Source: JAAYDS01 sp012729155 (GTDB taxonomy: Bacteria > Chloroflexota > Anaerolineae > UBA1429). Taken from it: a stretch of 64,000 bases of DNA. The notes under the pieces were generated by a model. The model was not told the origin of the DNA and did not search any database. It worked only from the letters and a program-made list of their open reading frames with translations. Of the stretch, positions 32,552 through 41,940 are shown in pieces. The number at the start of each line of letters is the position of its first letter. Position 1 is the stretch's first letter. The translations under genes were made by a program, and so were the position numbers. The DNA is taken from NCBI GenBank assembly GCA_036774405.1, contig DAIPBO010000006.1, forward strand, positions 94,934-158,933, written 5' to 3'.

Positions 32552-34378
32552 ATGCGCATTCGATTTCAACCGTACGGCGTGCGAGCCGAGGCCGAGGCAG
32601 GGGCCACCATTCTGCAGGTGGCGCAACAGGCTGGCGTCGAGATCGAGGCCGTCTGTGGCGGACGCGGTACTTGCGGCAAATGCCGCGTTATCGCACGCGG
32701 CCCTCTGGGGCCGATGACCGAACGCGAGCAAGACGCTCTCTCGCCTACCGAGGTCGAGCAAGGCTATCGCCTGGCCTGCCAGGCCGTGGCGCTGGGTGAT
32801 GTGGATGTGGTCATCCCCGAAGAGTCGCGCCTCTCGCGCGTGAGCATTCTGTCGGCTGGCGCCAGCGAAGAGATCGAGCTAGACCCCTGGGTGCGGCGCA
32901 TACCGTTGCGGCTATCAGCGGCCACCCTCGAGGATCAGCTGCCCGACCTGGAGAATGTGCAGCGCGCCGCCGAGGCCACGCTGGGCCACCGGCTGGTGCT
33001 GACGCTGGGCGCACTGCAACAGCTGCCCTCAGCGCTGCGCCAGGATGGCGGCCAGCTGACGCTGATCCAGGTCGACGACGAGGTGGTGATGGCGCATGCC
33101 GGCGCCGGCCCCGAACGGCTGTTAGGCGTAGCCTTTGACATCGGCACCACCACCATCGTAGGCTATCTGCTCGACCTCGAGACGGGCGAACAGTTGGCCG
33201 TCTCGTCGCGGCTCAACCCACAGACGCGCTATGGCGACGATGTCGTCTCGCGCATTGCCCATGCCGGCACGCCAGAGGGGTTGAGAGAGCTGCAACAGGC
33301 CGTGCTGGGGGCCATGCAGGCGATCATCGCTGCTGACACGGCCGAGATCGGCGCTGCCCCGCGCGACGTGCTGGCCGTGGTTGCGGTGGGCAACACCACC
33401 ATGCACCACCTACTACTGGGCATCGACCCCACCGCCCTCGCTCAGGCGCCCTATGTCCCCGTAGCCACACCGGCTTTGCGCCTGCGGGCCTGCGAGCTGC
33501 CCCTGGATGTCTACCCCGATGCGGCCATCTGGCTGCTGCCCAACATCGCCGGCTGGGTGGGCGCCGACACCGTGGGCGTGATCCTGTCGAGCCGGCTCTA
33601 TCAGCAAGATGAGCTGGGGCTGGCCATCGACATCGGCACCAACGGAGAGATGGCCCTGGGTTCACGCGAGCGGCTGTTGACCTGCTCGACGGCAGCCGGC
33701 CCGGCCTTTGAGGGCGCTCAGATCAGTTGCGGCATGCGCGCCGCCGATGGAGCCATCGACCGCGTCGAGATCGACCACGACGTGCACTGGCACACCATCG
33801 GCGAGGCCCAGCCACGTGGCGTATGCGGCAGTGGTCTGGTCGATCTGGTGGCAGGAATGCTCAAGTCGGGCGTGCTACACCCCTCGGGGCGCATCGAGGC
33901 GCCCGAGACGCTGATCGAGGCAGGCCGGCCCAAGCTGGCGCGTCGCATCGTGGGCGAGGGGCGCAGCCGCCAACTGCTGCTGGTAGAGCCCAACGATGGC
34001 GCCGGCGGCCGCGGGCTCACCATCACCCAGCGCGATGTGCGCGAGCTGCAACTGGCCAAGGGGGCCATCCGCGCCGGCATCGAGATCTTGCTGCGAGAGC
34101 TGGGCGCCAGCGCCGACGATGTGCGTGTGGTTTACCTCGCCGGGGCGTTCGGCAACTATATCTCTCCCGAGAGCGCACTGACCATCGGGCTGATGCCCTC
34201 CCTACCCAACGCGAGGCTGGTGCCCATCGGCAATGCGGCTGGCACAGGCGCCCGTATGGCCCTGCTCTCGCGCGCCGAGCTCGAGAATGCCACGCGCATC
34301 CTCGAGCACGTGCGATACCTCGAACTATCGGGACGACCCGACTTTCAGGCGCACTTTGCCGAAGCGATGCTGTTCTAG
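32552..34378 (+). CDS. Reductive activator of corrinoid-dependent enzymes (RACE; 2Fe-2S plus ASKHA/DUF4445)
   Basis: A 608-residue protein. The N-terminal ferredoxin domain has the 2Fe-2S cysteines in VCGGRGTCGKCRV with a fourth in RLACQA. After a linker comes an ASKHA ATPase-fold domain with GVAFDIGTTTIVGYLLDL, VAVGNTTMHHLLLG, LAIDIGTNGEMALG and YLAGAFGNYI. RACE proteins (RamA, RACo, CoFeSP activators) use ATP and low-potential electrons to re-reduce Co(II) corrinoid to Co(I). No corrinoid protein or methyltransferase of that kind is in the window, so the partner is elsewhere. ATG 32552 has an AGGAGG site. Confidence 0.9.
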   Translation: MRIRFQPYGVRAEAEAGATILQVAQQAGVEIEAVCGGRGTCGKCRVIARGPLGPMTEREQDALSPTEVEQGYRLACQAVALGDVDVVIPEESRLSRVSILSAGASEEIELDPWVRRIPLRLSAATLEDQLPDLENVQRAAEATLGHRLVLTLGALQQLPSALRQDGGQLTLIQVDDEVVMAHAGAGPERLLGVAFDIGTTTIVGYLLDLETGEQLAVSSRLNPQTRYGDDVVSRIAHAGTPEGLRELQQAVLGAMQAIIAADTAEIGAAPRDVLAVVAVGNTTMHHLLLGIDPTALAQAPYVPVATPALRLRACELPLDVYPDAAIWLLPNIAGWVGADTVGVILSSRLYQQDELGLAIDIGTNGEMALGSRERLLTCSTAAGPAFEGAQISCGMRAADGAIDRVEIDHDVHWHTIGEAQPRGVCGSGLVDLVAGMLKSGVLHPSGRIEAPETLIEAGRPKLARRIVGEGRSRQLLLVEPNDGAGGRGLTITQRDVRELQLAKGAIRAGIEILLRELGASADDVRVVYLAGAFGNYISPESALTIGLMPSLPNARLVPIGNAAGTGARMALLSRAELENATRILEHVRYLELSGRPDFQAHFAEAMLF

Positions 34379-34393
34379 CCGCGTCTTTTTCCT

Positions 34394-34422
34394 TTGACGC
34401 CACAGCGGGCATCCGCTATACT
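34394..34422 (+). promoter_or_regulatory. Promoter for gap
   Basis: TTGACG (34394-34399), a 17-base spacer and TATACT (34417-34422): close to a sigma-70 consensus. It leaves a leader of about 110 bases. Confidence 0.75.
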
Positions 34423-34537
34423 GGATAGGGTTAGTCAACTGTGAGGCGAAGCGGCCCATCCTGGAGCTGCTTGCTACGTTGTGCTCTGTCTGGCGGGCCC
34501 GGCCCGCTGCATTCGTGTCTATGAAAGGGGTTTTACC

Positions 34538-35551
34538 ATGACGCTCAAGGTTGGTATCAACGGGTTTGGTCGTATCGGCCGTCAGGCTTTCAAGGCCATG
34601 GTCGACAACTACCCCGACGAGATCGAGGTAGTTGCTATCAATGACCTGTTCCCGCCCGCGTCGTTTTCGCTGCTGCTGCAGTATGACTCGGTCTATGGCA
34701 AGCTGAACGCCACCGTCACGGCTGACGAAGACGGCATCTTTTACAATGGCCGTGAGATCAAGTTCTTTGCCAAGCGCAACCCGGCCGAGATCCCCTGGGG
34801 CGAGTTGGGCGTCGACGTGGTGCTCGAATCGACCGGCTTTTTCACCGACGCCACAAAGGCCAAGGCGCATATCGAGGGCGGCGCCAAAAAGGTCGTCATC
34901 AGCGCGCCGGCCAAGGGCGAGGATATCACCATCGTCCTGGGCGTCAACGACGAGCTGTACGACCCCGCCAAGCATGTGATCATCTCGAACGCCTCATGCA
35001 CCACCAACTGCCTGGCCCCCGCGGCCAAGGTCGTCCATGAGAAGTGGGGCATCGTCAAGGGCCTCATGACCACCATTCACTCGTACACTGGCGACCAGCG
35101 CCTGACCGACCTGCCGCACAGCGACCCGCGCCGCTCGCGCGCCGCTGCCCTGAACATCATCCCCACCACCACGGGCGCTGCCAAGGCCGTGGCGTTGGTG
35201 ATCCCCGACCTCAAGGGTAAGTTCGACGGCATCTCGATGCGCGTGCCCACGCCCACGGTCTCGATCGTGGACTTTGTGGCCGAGGTCGAAAAGCCCCTGA
35301 CCAAGGATGAGCTCATCGCTGCCTTCAAGGAGGCCGAGGCCGGCGATTTGAAGGGCATCCTGGGCGTGTGTGAAGAGCCGCTCGTGTCGATGGACTTTAA
35401 GGGCGACACCCGCTCCAGCATCATCGACGCTGATTTCTGCTCGGTCATCGGCGGCACGATGGTCAAGGTTGTGAGCTGGTACGACAACGAGTGGGGCTAC
35501 TCGAGCCGTATCGCCGACCTGCTGGCCTACATGGGCAAAAAGGGCGTCTAG
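34538..35551 (+). CDS. gap: Glyceraldehyde-3-phosphate dehydrogenase, type I
   Basis: A 337-residue glycolytic enzyme. KVGINGFGRIGRQ is the NAD-binding start, SNASCTTNCLAP carries the catalytic cysteine, and HSYTGDQRLTD, TGAAKAVALVIPDLKGKFDG and WYDNEWGYSSR complete the family blocks. NDL after the second strand suggests NAD preference. ATG 34538 has an AAAGGGG site; 19 upstream in-frame codons lie in the leader. A consensus-like promoter and a strong terminator make it a single-gene unit. Confidence 0.97.
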   Translation: MTLKVGINGFGRIGRQAFKAMVDNYPDEIEVVAINDLFPPASFSLLLQYDSVYGKLNATVTADEDGIFYNGREIKFFAKRNPAEIPWGELGVDVVLESTGFFTDATKAKAHIEGGAKKVVISAPAKGEDITIVLGVNDELYDPAKHVIISNASCTTNCLAPAAKVVHEKWGIVKGLMTTIHSYTGDQRLTDLPHSDPRRSRAAALNIIPTTTGAAKAVALVIPDLKGKFDGISMRVPTPTVSIVDFVAEVEKPLTKDELIAAFKEAEAGDLKGILGVCEEPLVSMDFKGDTRSSIIDADFCSVIGGTMVKVVSWYDNEWGYSSRIADLLAYMGKKGV

Positions 35552-35570
35552 CACCCACAGGGCGACACGC

Positions 35571-35604
35571 AGAGCGCGGAGGGCAGACCCTCCGCGCTCT
35601 TTTG
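35571..35604 (+). terminator. Intrinsic terminator after gap
   Basis: A 13-base-pair stem, AGAGCGCGGAGGG (35571-35583) with CCCTCCGCGCTCT (35588-35600), around CAGA and followed by TTTTG. It lies between convergent genes. Confidence 0.93.
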
Positions 35605-35624
35605 ATTACGTCAACCCGCCATGG

Positions 35625-36665
35625 CTAGCCGGTTAGCGCCGAACCGGCGCGCAACCGCCAGGCCCACTCGACGCCGCGATAGAGCAGTGGGCGATAGACA
35701 TGATCGTAGGCGCCCACAAAGCGCACCTCTTCGCCGCCAAAGCCAGCCTTGAAGCGATAGACACCCGCCAGCGGCGCCGTCTCGGCATCTTCGTACACGT
35801 CGGGGATGCCCCACAGGTCATAGGCCGTGCAGCCTAGCGAACGCGCCCACTGCATAGCCCGCCACTGCAGCAGATGGTTGGGCATCAGGTTGCGCTGCTC
35901 GTTGCTCGAGGCACCGTACATATAGTAGGCGCGGCCGTTGAACTGCATGGCCAGCAGCCCGGCCAGCAGCTCGCCGTGAAACGTCGCCAGCAGCAACCGC
36001 GCGCGCCCCTCGGGCGCCAGCAACGCGAGCGCGGCACCATAGTAGGCGGCGCTGTGCACACCAAAGGCATCGCGCTCGCCTGTCATCTGCATCAGATCGT
36101 GAAACGCGCTCACGTCGTTGACGCCGCCCTCGACCACCTCTACGCCTTTGCGTTCGGCCAGGCGCGTGTTATAGCGCCACTTGGGCTTCATGCGCGCCAA
36201 CATGTCGTCGTCGGCCGCCGTCAGATCGACGATAATGGTGTGCCGCGGCTGGATGGTGCGGGGGCTGGGCGCCAGGCCCTGCTCGCAGAGCCACCGGTGA
36301 TGCTGTGGCTCATCATCGCGCCAGTCAGGCTCGACCTTGAGGGCCACAGTGAGCCGTGGGCGCGATAGTCTCTCCAGCCCGCGCCAGAGCATCGCCGCCG
36401 CTGCAGGGTCGTCATCGACGAGCACCGGCCCCTTGGGCACATAGGCCAGGGTCATAGGCCCCAGGCGCCGATAGAGCACCTGCGCGCCAGCCACCAGCGC
36501 GCCATCGCGCTCCACAGCGGCCCGCACTGCCCGCCAGCCAAAGCGGCCTTTGAGCTCGCCCCAGGCCCATGTTTGCAGCAGATGCCCACCCGGGTCACTA
36601 GCTACAAACCGGTCCCAAGTGGCAGCGTCAAAAGGTCGATCGTGCAGGCTGTGCAAAAAGCGCAT
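35625..36665 (-). CDS. FemABX-family aminoacyltransferase / GNAT-fold protein
   Basis: A 346-residue protein with two GNAT-like halves typical of FemX/FemAB. Examples are GGHLLQTWAWGELKGRFGW, MKPKWRYNTRLAERKGVEV, YYMYGASSNEQRNLMPNHLL and AYDLWGIPD followed by YRFKAGFGGEEVRF. Family members add amino acids to peptidoglycan precursors using aminoacyl-tRNA; some Chloroflexota members may act on other substrates. It is cytoplasmic. ATG 36665 has a GAGGAGG site, and it is divergent from the sugar-nucleotide gene. Confidence 0.85.
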   Translation of the reverse strand: MRFLHSLHDRPFDAATWDRFVASDPGGHLLQTWAWGELKGRFGWRAVRAAVERDGALVAGAQVLYRRLGPMTLAYVPKGPVLVDDDPAAAAMLWRGLERLSRPRLTVALKVEPDWRDDEPQHHRWLCEQGLAPSPRTIQPRHTIIVDLTAADDDMLARMKPKWRYNTRLAERKGVEVVEGGVNDVSAFHDLMQMTGERDAFGVHSAAYYGAALALLAPEGRARLLLATFHGELLAGLLAMQFNGRAYYMYGASSNEQRNLMPNHLLQWRAMQWARSLGCTAYDLWGIPDVYEDAETAPLAGVYRFKAGFGGEEVRFVGAYDHVYRPLLYRGVEWAWRLRAGSALTG

Positions 36666-36689
36666 GGCACCTCCTCTGTAGGCAAAGGC

Positions 36690-36717
36690 ATTATACCACC
36701 CCCAAAGATACGCCCAA
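36690..36717 (-). promoter_or_regulatory. Promoter for the FemABX gene
   Basis: On the minus strand TTGGGC (36717-36712), a 16-base spacer and TATAAT (36695-36690). Confidence 0.5.
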
Positions 36718-36720
36718 GCT

Positions 36721-36749
36721 TTGACCGGCGTTTACCCGTCTGCTATACT
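36721..36749 (+). promoter_or_regulatory. Promoter for the polysaccharide cluster
   Basis: TTGACC (36721-36726), a 17-base spacer and TATACT (36744-36749), back to back with the FemABX promoter. Confidence 0.7.
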
Positions 36750-36780
36750 GCTGCCGATCTACCCCCGACGAGGCAGGCCA

Positions 36781-37731
36781 ATGCGCATTCTGATCACCGG
36801 CGGCGCGGGTTTCATCGGCTCCCATCTGTGCGATGTGCTGCTATCTGGCGGCCATGAGGTTATCGCCATGGATAACCTGATCACCGGCAGCCTGCGCAAC
36901 ATCGCCCATCTCAAAGATGCGCCCGGCTTTGTCTTTGTCCACCACGACGTCACCGAGTACATCGCCATCGAAGGCTCGCTCGATGCCATTTACCATTTGG
37001 CCTCGCTCCCCAGCCCGGTGGATTACCTCGGCATGCCCATCAAGACGCTCAAGGTGGGCGCCATTGGCACCCTCAATGCACTGGGCCTGGCCAAGGCCAA
37101 GGGGGCGCGCTTTCTGCTCGCCTCAACGTCAGAGGTGTATGGCGACCCGCTGATCCACCCACAGCCCGAGAGCTACTGGGGCAACGTCAACCCGGTGGGG
37201 CCGCGTGGCGTGTATGACGAGTCCAAGCGCTTTGCCGAAGCGCTCACCATGGCCTACTGCCGCACCCATGGTGTCAGCACCCACATCGCCCGCATCTTTA
37301 ACACCTATGGGCCGCGCATGCGCCTCAACGACGGCCGCGTGGTGCCTAACTTTATGGCTCAGGCGCTGCAGGGCGCGCCGCTGACGGTGTACGACGATGG
37401 GTCGCGAACGCGCAGTTTCTGCTATGTGAGCGACCTGGTAGATGGCCTGGTGCGCCTGATGAACTCGGACGAGACCATGCCCGTGAACCTGGGCAACCCG
37501 CGCGAAATGACGATCTTGCAGTTTGCACGGCTGGTTATCGAGGTGACCGAGTCCAGGTCAGAGATCGTCTTCATCGCGCCTACCGACCAGCGCACCAAGG
37601 ATGACCCCCAGACGCGCCAGCCCGACATCACCCGCGCGCGCACCATTCTGGGCTGGGAACCCGGCGTATCCCTCGAAGAGGGCCTGCGCCTCACGGCGGC
37701 TGCCTTTGTGCAGCGCCTCGACGTGGCCTAG
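36781..37731 (+). CDS. NAD-dependent sugar-nucleotide epimerase/decarboxylase (UDP-xylose synthase-like SDR)
   Basis: A 316-residue extended SDR. ILITGGAGFIGSHLCDVLL is the nucleotide site, and the catalytic Ser/Tyr/Lys appear in LLASTSEVYGDP and GVYDESKRFAEAL. The segment YWGNVNPVGPRGVYDESKR and RIFNTYGPRMRLNDGRVVPN are close to UDP-glucuronate decarboxylases (UXS). It would make a UDP-pentose for surface glycans. ATG 36781 was chosen for the MRILITGG start. It begins a run of polysaccharide genes. Confidence 0.85.
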   Translation: MRILITGGAGFIGSHLCDVLLSGGHEVIAMDNLITGSLRNIAHLKDAPGFVFVHHDVTEYIAIEGSLDAIYHLASLPSPVDYLGMPIKTLKVGAIGTLNALGLAKAKGARFLLASTSEVYGDPLIHPQPESYWGNVNPVGPRGVYDESKRFAEALTMAYCRTHGVSTHIARIFNTYGPRMRLNDGRVVPNFMAQALQGAPLTVYDDGSRTRSFCYVSDLVDGLVRLMNSDETMPVNLGNPREMTILQFARLVIEVTESRSEIVFIAPTDQRTKDDPQTRQPDITRARTILGWEPGVSLEEGLRLTAAAFVQRLDVA

Positions 37732-37742
37732 GCCACATCACC

Positions 37743-39179
37743 ATGTCAGCCCAGTCGATCGCGCAGCGCCGCCTCGCCCTGCCGCCCCTCGAACTGGTGG
37801 CGCTGGGTGGGGTCGCTCTGATCTCGGCCGGGCTATTGGCGGCAGCGCCTTTGCGCCTCGCGCTGTTGCTGGCCGGCGCGCTGGTGGGTGGGCTGGCCCT
37901 GTTGCGCTGGCCGTCGCTTGGCCTCTGCCTGCTGGGCCTGACGGTGCCCTTTGGCTCGCTCTATGAGCTACAGATGGGCGGCCTGACGGTGGGCCCCAGC
38001 GAGCTCTTGCTGATGGCCACCCTGGGGGCCTTTACCGTGCGCTGGCTGGTTTTCCGGCGTCTGCCGACGCTGCCCTCGCGGCTATGGCTGCCGATGATGT
38101 TGTATGCTCTCTGGCTGGCGTTATCGCTCTTGCGCGCGACCTCGCTCACTGCAGCCCTCAAAGAGCTGGCCAAGTGGGTCGAGCTGTTGCTGCTCATGTG
38201 GGTAGCGGCCTCACTGACCGACGGCCGCTGGCGGCTGGGTCTGGCGCTCGGCCTGCTGACGGGCGGGGCGTTGCAGGGCTTGCTGGGCATCTACCAGTTT
38301 CTCTACCGCGTAGGGCCCGAGGGGTTCCTGCTCTTTGGCCGCTACATGCGCGCCTACGGCACCTTTTTGCAGCCCAACCCCTATGGCGGCTATCTGGGGC
38401 TGCTGTTGCCGCTGGCCTATGGCATCGCCATCACGGCGCTACAGCGAGTGCGTCGCGAGCGGGCCGCTCTGGCGCTGGTGATGGTGGCCGCCGTTTGCGG
38501 GGCCATCATGGCGGTGGCGTTGGTGATGAGCTGGTCGCGCGGGGCGCTGCTGGGCGCGGCTGCGGGCGCGGCGCTGGTGGGCCTCTGGTTGGTGCGCCGC
38601 TCGCCAGGGCTGATCGCCGCCCTGGTGATTCTGGCGGTGTTGCTGGTGCCCTTGGCGAGCCGCCTGCTGCCGGGCGGCTATCTCGACCGGCTGGCCGGGC
38701 AGAGCGCCTATCTGGGCCAGGATTTGCGGATGGTCGAGATCAACGACGATAACTTTGCCACCATCGAACGGCTGGCACACTGGCAGGCCGCCCTAGAGAT
38801 GTTCGCTCAACGGCCGTGGGTGGGTGTGGGAGCCGGACAGTACGCGGTAGTCTATCCGCAGGTGGCGCTGCCGCGCTGGCAAGACCCGCTCGGCCATGCC
38901 CACAACTATTACCTGCACACACTGGCCGAGCTGGGGCTGGTAGGCCTGGGCCTGTTTGTGGTGGTGTGCGTTGCGGTGCCCATGGCCTTGTGGAAGCGGC
39001 TTGACGGCCTCTCTGATAGGGAGCGCGGTCTGGCACTCGGCGCGCTGGGCATGTGGGGGCATCTGCTGGCCCATAGCCTGGTCGACAACCTGTTCGTGCA
39101 CGAGATGTATCTGCTGGTGGCGCTGCTCATCGGCGTCGCCCTGGCCGCTGCGGTCACACGCAAGGAGTCTGCCCGATGA
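37743..39179 (+). CDS. O-antigen ligase/polymerase family (Wzy/WaaL-like) membrane protein
   Basis: A 478-residue protein with about twelve helices and one large external loop. That loop contains YAVVYPQVALPRWQDPLGHAHNYYLHTLAELG, whose GHAHNYYLHTLAELG part is the conserved H-x-H-N ... E-x-G block of Wzy_C ligases. Upstream GTFLQPNPYGGYLGLLLPL and VMSWSRGALLG also match. It probably polymerises or ligates a surface polysaccharide outside the membrane. Its stop overlaps the gtrA start (ATGA). Confidence 0.85.
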   Translation: MSAQSIAQRRLALPPLELVALGGVALISAGLLAAAPLRLALLLAGALVGGLALLRWPSLGLCLLGLTVPFGSLYELQMGGLTVGPSELLLMATLGAFTVRWLVFRRLPTLPSRLWLPMMLYALWLALSLLRATSLTAALKELAKWVELLLLMWVAASLTDGRWRLGLALGLLTGGALQGLLGIYQFLYRVGPEGFLLFGRYMRAYGTFLQPNPYGGYLGLLLPLAYGIAITALQRVRRERAALALVMVAAVCGAIMAVALVMSWSRGALLGAAAGAALVGLWLVRRSPGLIAALVILAVLLVPLASRLLPGGYLDRLAGQSAYLGQDLRMVEINDDNFATIERLAHWQAALEMFAQRPWVGVGAGQYAVVYPQVALPRWQDPLGHAHNYYLHTLAELGLVGLGLFVVVCVAVPMALWKRLDGLSDRERGLALGALGMWGHLLAHSLVDNLFVHEMYLLVALLIGVALAAAVTRKESAR

Positions 39180-39619
39180 TCGCCCGCCTGCACACGCTGA
39201 GCGACAGCCAGCGCCGAGAGATCCGTCGCTTTCTCAAGTTCAGCGTGGTGGGCGCCATCGGCGCTGTGGTCGATTTTAGCGTGCTCAACCTGGGCATGTG
39301 GGCGCTGCAGCTCGCCAACTGGCAGGCCAACATCATCTCGTTCAGTGCGGCGGTATTCTCGAACTTTATGTGGAACCGCAACTGGACCTATCCCGAATCC
39401 AAGGCGTTGCCCTTTGGTCCGCAGCTCGCGCAGTTCGCACTGGTGAACGTGGCCGGTCTGGTCATCAACACCGGCATCCTTGTCGGGCTCGACGACTATG
39501 TCTTTCCCGACGCATGGGGGCGCTGGGGCACCAACCTGGCCAAGGCCATCGCCATCGGCGTGGTGTGGTTCTGGAACTATGGCGTCAACCGCCTATGGAC
39601 CTATCGCAAGGTGAAATGA
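39176..39619 (+). CDS. GtrA-family membrane protein
   Basis: A 147-residue protein with four helices. LKFSVVGAIGAVVDFSVLNL and FSNFMWNRNWTYPES are the GtrA signatures, closing with FWNYGVNRLWTYR. Family members are thought to flip or help transfer polyprenyl-linked sugars during cell-surface glycan synthesis. It overlaps both neighbours by four bases (ATGA), so it is translated as part of the cluster. Confidence 0.87.
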   Translation: MIARLHTLSDSQRREIRRFLKFSVVGAIGAVVDFSVLNLGMWALQLANWQANIISFSAAVFSNFMWNRNWTYPESKALPFGPQLAQFALVNVAGLVINTGILVGLDDYVFPDAWGRWGTNLAKAIAIGVVWFWNYGVNRLWTYRKVK

Positions 39620-40764
39620 TGCGCATCGGCATCGACTATACAGCCGCAGTGCGTCAGGGGGCAGGCATCGGCCGCTTTTGCCGCGGGCTGATCGGCGCAC
39701 TTACCGAGCTGGACCAGAGCAACCACTATGTGGTGTGGAGCGGCGGGCGCGCTCCTGCCGAGCCCGCCTGGCCAGACAACTATCGGCGCGTGGCACTGCC
39801 CATCACCGACCGGCACCTGGCGCTCATCTGGCAGCGGCTGCGGCTGCCGCTGCCGGTGGAGTGGATCACCGGGCGGCTCGATCTGTACCACTCGCCTGAC
39901 TTTGTGCTGCCGCCGGTGCGCCGCGCGCGCACTCTGCTCACCGTGCACGACCTCTCGTTCATGCGGCACCCCGAGTGCTCGTCGCCGGCGCTGTACGACT
40001 ATCTCATCAACGCCGTGCCCCGCTCAGTGGCCCGCGCCGACATGGTGCTGGCAGACTCGGCTCACACGCAGCGCGATGTCATCGAGTTGCTGGGCGTGCC
40101 CGCAGAGCGCACCCGCGTGGTATATGCCGGGCTCGAGCCCACCTTTGTACACGTACCCGATGGCCCCGCCAGGCGCGCCGCCCTGGCCCGCTACGGCATC
40201 GAGCCACCCTACATCCTGGGCGTGGGCACGCTGCAGCCGCGCAAGAACTTTGGCCGGCTGATCGCCGCCTATCAGCTCGTCCGTGAGCGGCACAAACTGC
40301 CGCACCGACTGGTGATCGCGGGCGGCAAGGGCTGGCTGTACGAAGACATTTTGACGGCGACGCGCGAGGCTGGCGACGCCGTGCTCCTGAGCGGCTATGT
40401 GGATGACAGCGACCTGCCCGCCCTCTACTCGGCGGCCGACCTGTTTGCATTCCCGTCGCTGTACGAGGGCTTTGGCATCCCCCTGCTCGAGGCCATGGGC
40501 TGTGGCACGCCGGTGTTGACCTCGCGGGCGTCGTCGCTGCCCGAGGTGGCCGGCGATGCTGCCCTGCTGGTCGAGCCCAACGATATCGAATCTATCGCCG
40601 CTGGGCTCTGGCAATTGCTCTCTGACGAGACGCTACGCCAGCAACTGGTGCAACGCGGGCACGAGCGCACTCAACGGTTCACCTGGGCGGCGGCAGCGCA
40701 AGAGCTGCTGGCCGCCTATCAGCAATGTCACGTCATGGGAGGTCGTCGCGATGCAGTTGGCTGA
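39616..40764 (+). CDS. Glycosyltransferase family 4 protein
   Basis: A 382-residue GT-B glycosyltransferase. Landmarks are MRIGIDYTAAVRQGAGIGRF, YHSPDFVLPP, LLTVHDLSFMRHPECSS, PPYILGVGTLQPRKNFGRLI and the donor-site block FAFPSLYEGFGIPLLEAMGCGTPVLT. It would transfer a hexose from a sugar nucleotide to a lipid-linked glycan. Start ATG 39616 overlaps the gtrA stop; ATG 39619 directly after is an alternative. The 3' end overlaps the aminotransferase start by 14 bases. Confidence 0.88.
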   Translation: MMRIGIDYTAAVRQGAGIGRFCRGLIGALTELDQSNHYVVWSGGRAPAEPAWPDNYRRVALPITDRHLALIWQRLRLPLPVEWITGRLDLYHSPDFVLPPVRRARTLLTVHDLSFMRHPECSSPALYDYLINAVPRSVARADMVLADSAHTQRDVIELLGVPAERTRVVYAGLEPTFVHVPDGPARRAALARYGIEPPYILGVGTLQPRKNFGRLIAAYQLVRERHKLPHRLVIAGGKGWLYEDILTATREAGDAVLLSGYVDDSDLPALYSAADLFAFPSLYEGFGIPLLEAMGCGTPVLTSRASSLPEVAGDAALLVEPNDIESIAAGLWQLLSDETLRQQLVQRGHERTQRFTWAAAAQELLAAYQQCHVMGGRRDAVG

Positions 40765-41920
40765 GCGCATGTACCGGTTAGGCACCGAATCGGCCTTTGA
40801 GACAGGGGCCCGCGCACGCGCGCTAGAAGCCCAAGGGCGCAAGATCATCCATCTCGAGATCGGTGAGCCCGATTTCGACACCCCGCCACACATCGTCGAG
40901 GCCGCCTGTGCCGCCCTGCGCGCCGGCCACACGCACTATACCCCGCCCGAGGGCATTGCCCCTCTGCGCGAGGCCATCGCTGCCGACCTCTCAGCCACGC
41001 GCGGCCACGAGATCGACCCGCGGCAGGTGGTGATCACGCCCGGCGCCAAGCCGATCATGTTCTTTGTTCTGCTGGCCCTGGCCGAGCCCGGCGTCGAGGT
41101 GATCTACCCCAACCCCGGCTTTCCCATCTATGAGAGCATGATCAACTTTTGCGGGGCCACACCAGTGCCCCTGCCCCTACGTGAAGCGTTCGACTTTCGC
41201 TTTGACATCGACGAGTTCCGCAGCCTGATCAGCGACCGCACGCGGCTGATCATTCTCAACTCGCCGCAGAACCCGACCGGCGGGTATCTACAGCGCCAGG
41301 AGCTGGCCGCCATTGCTGAGGTGTGCGCCGAGCGCAACATCATGGTGCTGGCCGACGAGATCTATGAGCACATCCTCTACGAGGGCGAGTTCGCCAGCCT
41401 GACCACCTTGCCGGGCATGTCGACGCACGAGCGCACCATCATCTTGCACGGCTTTTCCAAGAGCTATGCCATGACGGGCTGGCGGTTGGGCTTTGGCGTG
41501 ATGCCACTGAACCTGGCCGAGCACATCAAGCGCCTGGTGATCAACTCGAACTCGTGCACCTCGGCTTCGAACCAGTATGCGGGGTTGGCAGCGCTGCAGG
41601 GCTCACAGCAGTGCGTGCGCGATATGGTGGCCGAGTTCAGGCGGCGGCGCGACGTGATCGTCGAGGGGCTGAACGCCATCCCGGGCATCACCTGCCGCAA
41701 ACCGCTGGGGGCGTTTTATGTGTTCCCCAACATCACCGGAACGGGGATGACCAGCCACGAGTGCGCCGACTTTTTGATGCACGAGGCAGGTGTGGCCTGT
41801 CTGTCGGGCCGCTCGTTCGGCGTGCACGGCGAAGGGCATGTGCGCATGTCGTACGCCAACTCGGTGGAGAATATCCAGCAGGCGCTGGTGCAGATCTCTG
41901 AGGCGCTGGCGCGGCGCTAG
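40751..41920 (+). CDS. Class I/II pyridoxal-phosphate aminotransferase (aspartate aminotransferase family)
   Basis: A 389-residue fold-type I aminotransferase. IIHLEIGEPDFDTPPHI, YTPPEGIAPLREAIA, LNSPQNPTGGYL, VLADEIYEHILYEG and HGFSKSYAMTGWRLGF (PLP lysine in FSKS) are all present, and the final arginine block RMSYANSVENI closes it. It probably transaminates aspartate or another common amino acid; exact substrates are not clear. ATG 40751 follows GGGAGGTC. It overlaps the glycosyltransferase gene but may be functionally separate from glycan synthesis. Confidence 0.9.
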   Translation: MQLAERMYRLGTESAFETGARARALEAQGRKIIHLEIGEPDFDTPPHIVEAACAALRAGHTHYTPPEGIAPLREAIAADLSATRGHEIDPRQVVITPGAKPIMFFVLLALAEPGVEVIYPNPGFPIYESMINFCGATPVPLPLREAFDFRFDIDEFRSLISDRTRLIILNSPQNPTGGYLQRQELAAIAEVCAERNIMVLADEIYEHILYEGEFASLTTLPGMSTHERTIILHGFSKSYAMTGWRLGFGVMPLNLAEHIKRLVINSNSCTSASNQYAGLAALQGSQQCVRDMVAEFRRRRDVIVEGLNAIPGITCRKPLGAFYVFPNITGTGMTSHECADFLMHEAGVACLSGRSFGVHGEGHVRMSYANSVENIQQALVQISEALARR

Positions 41921-41940
41921 TTGGCCTGCTCTGGCATGAT

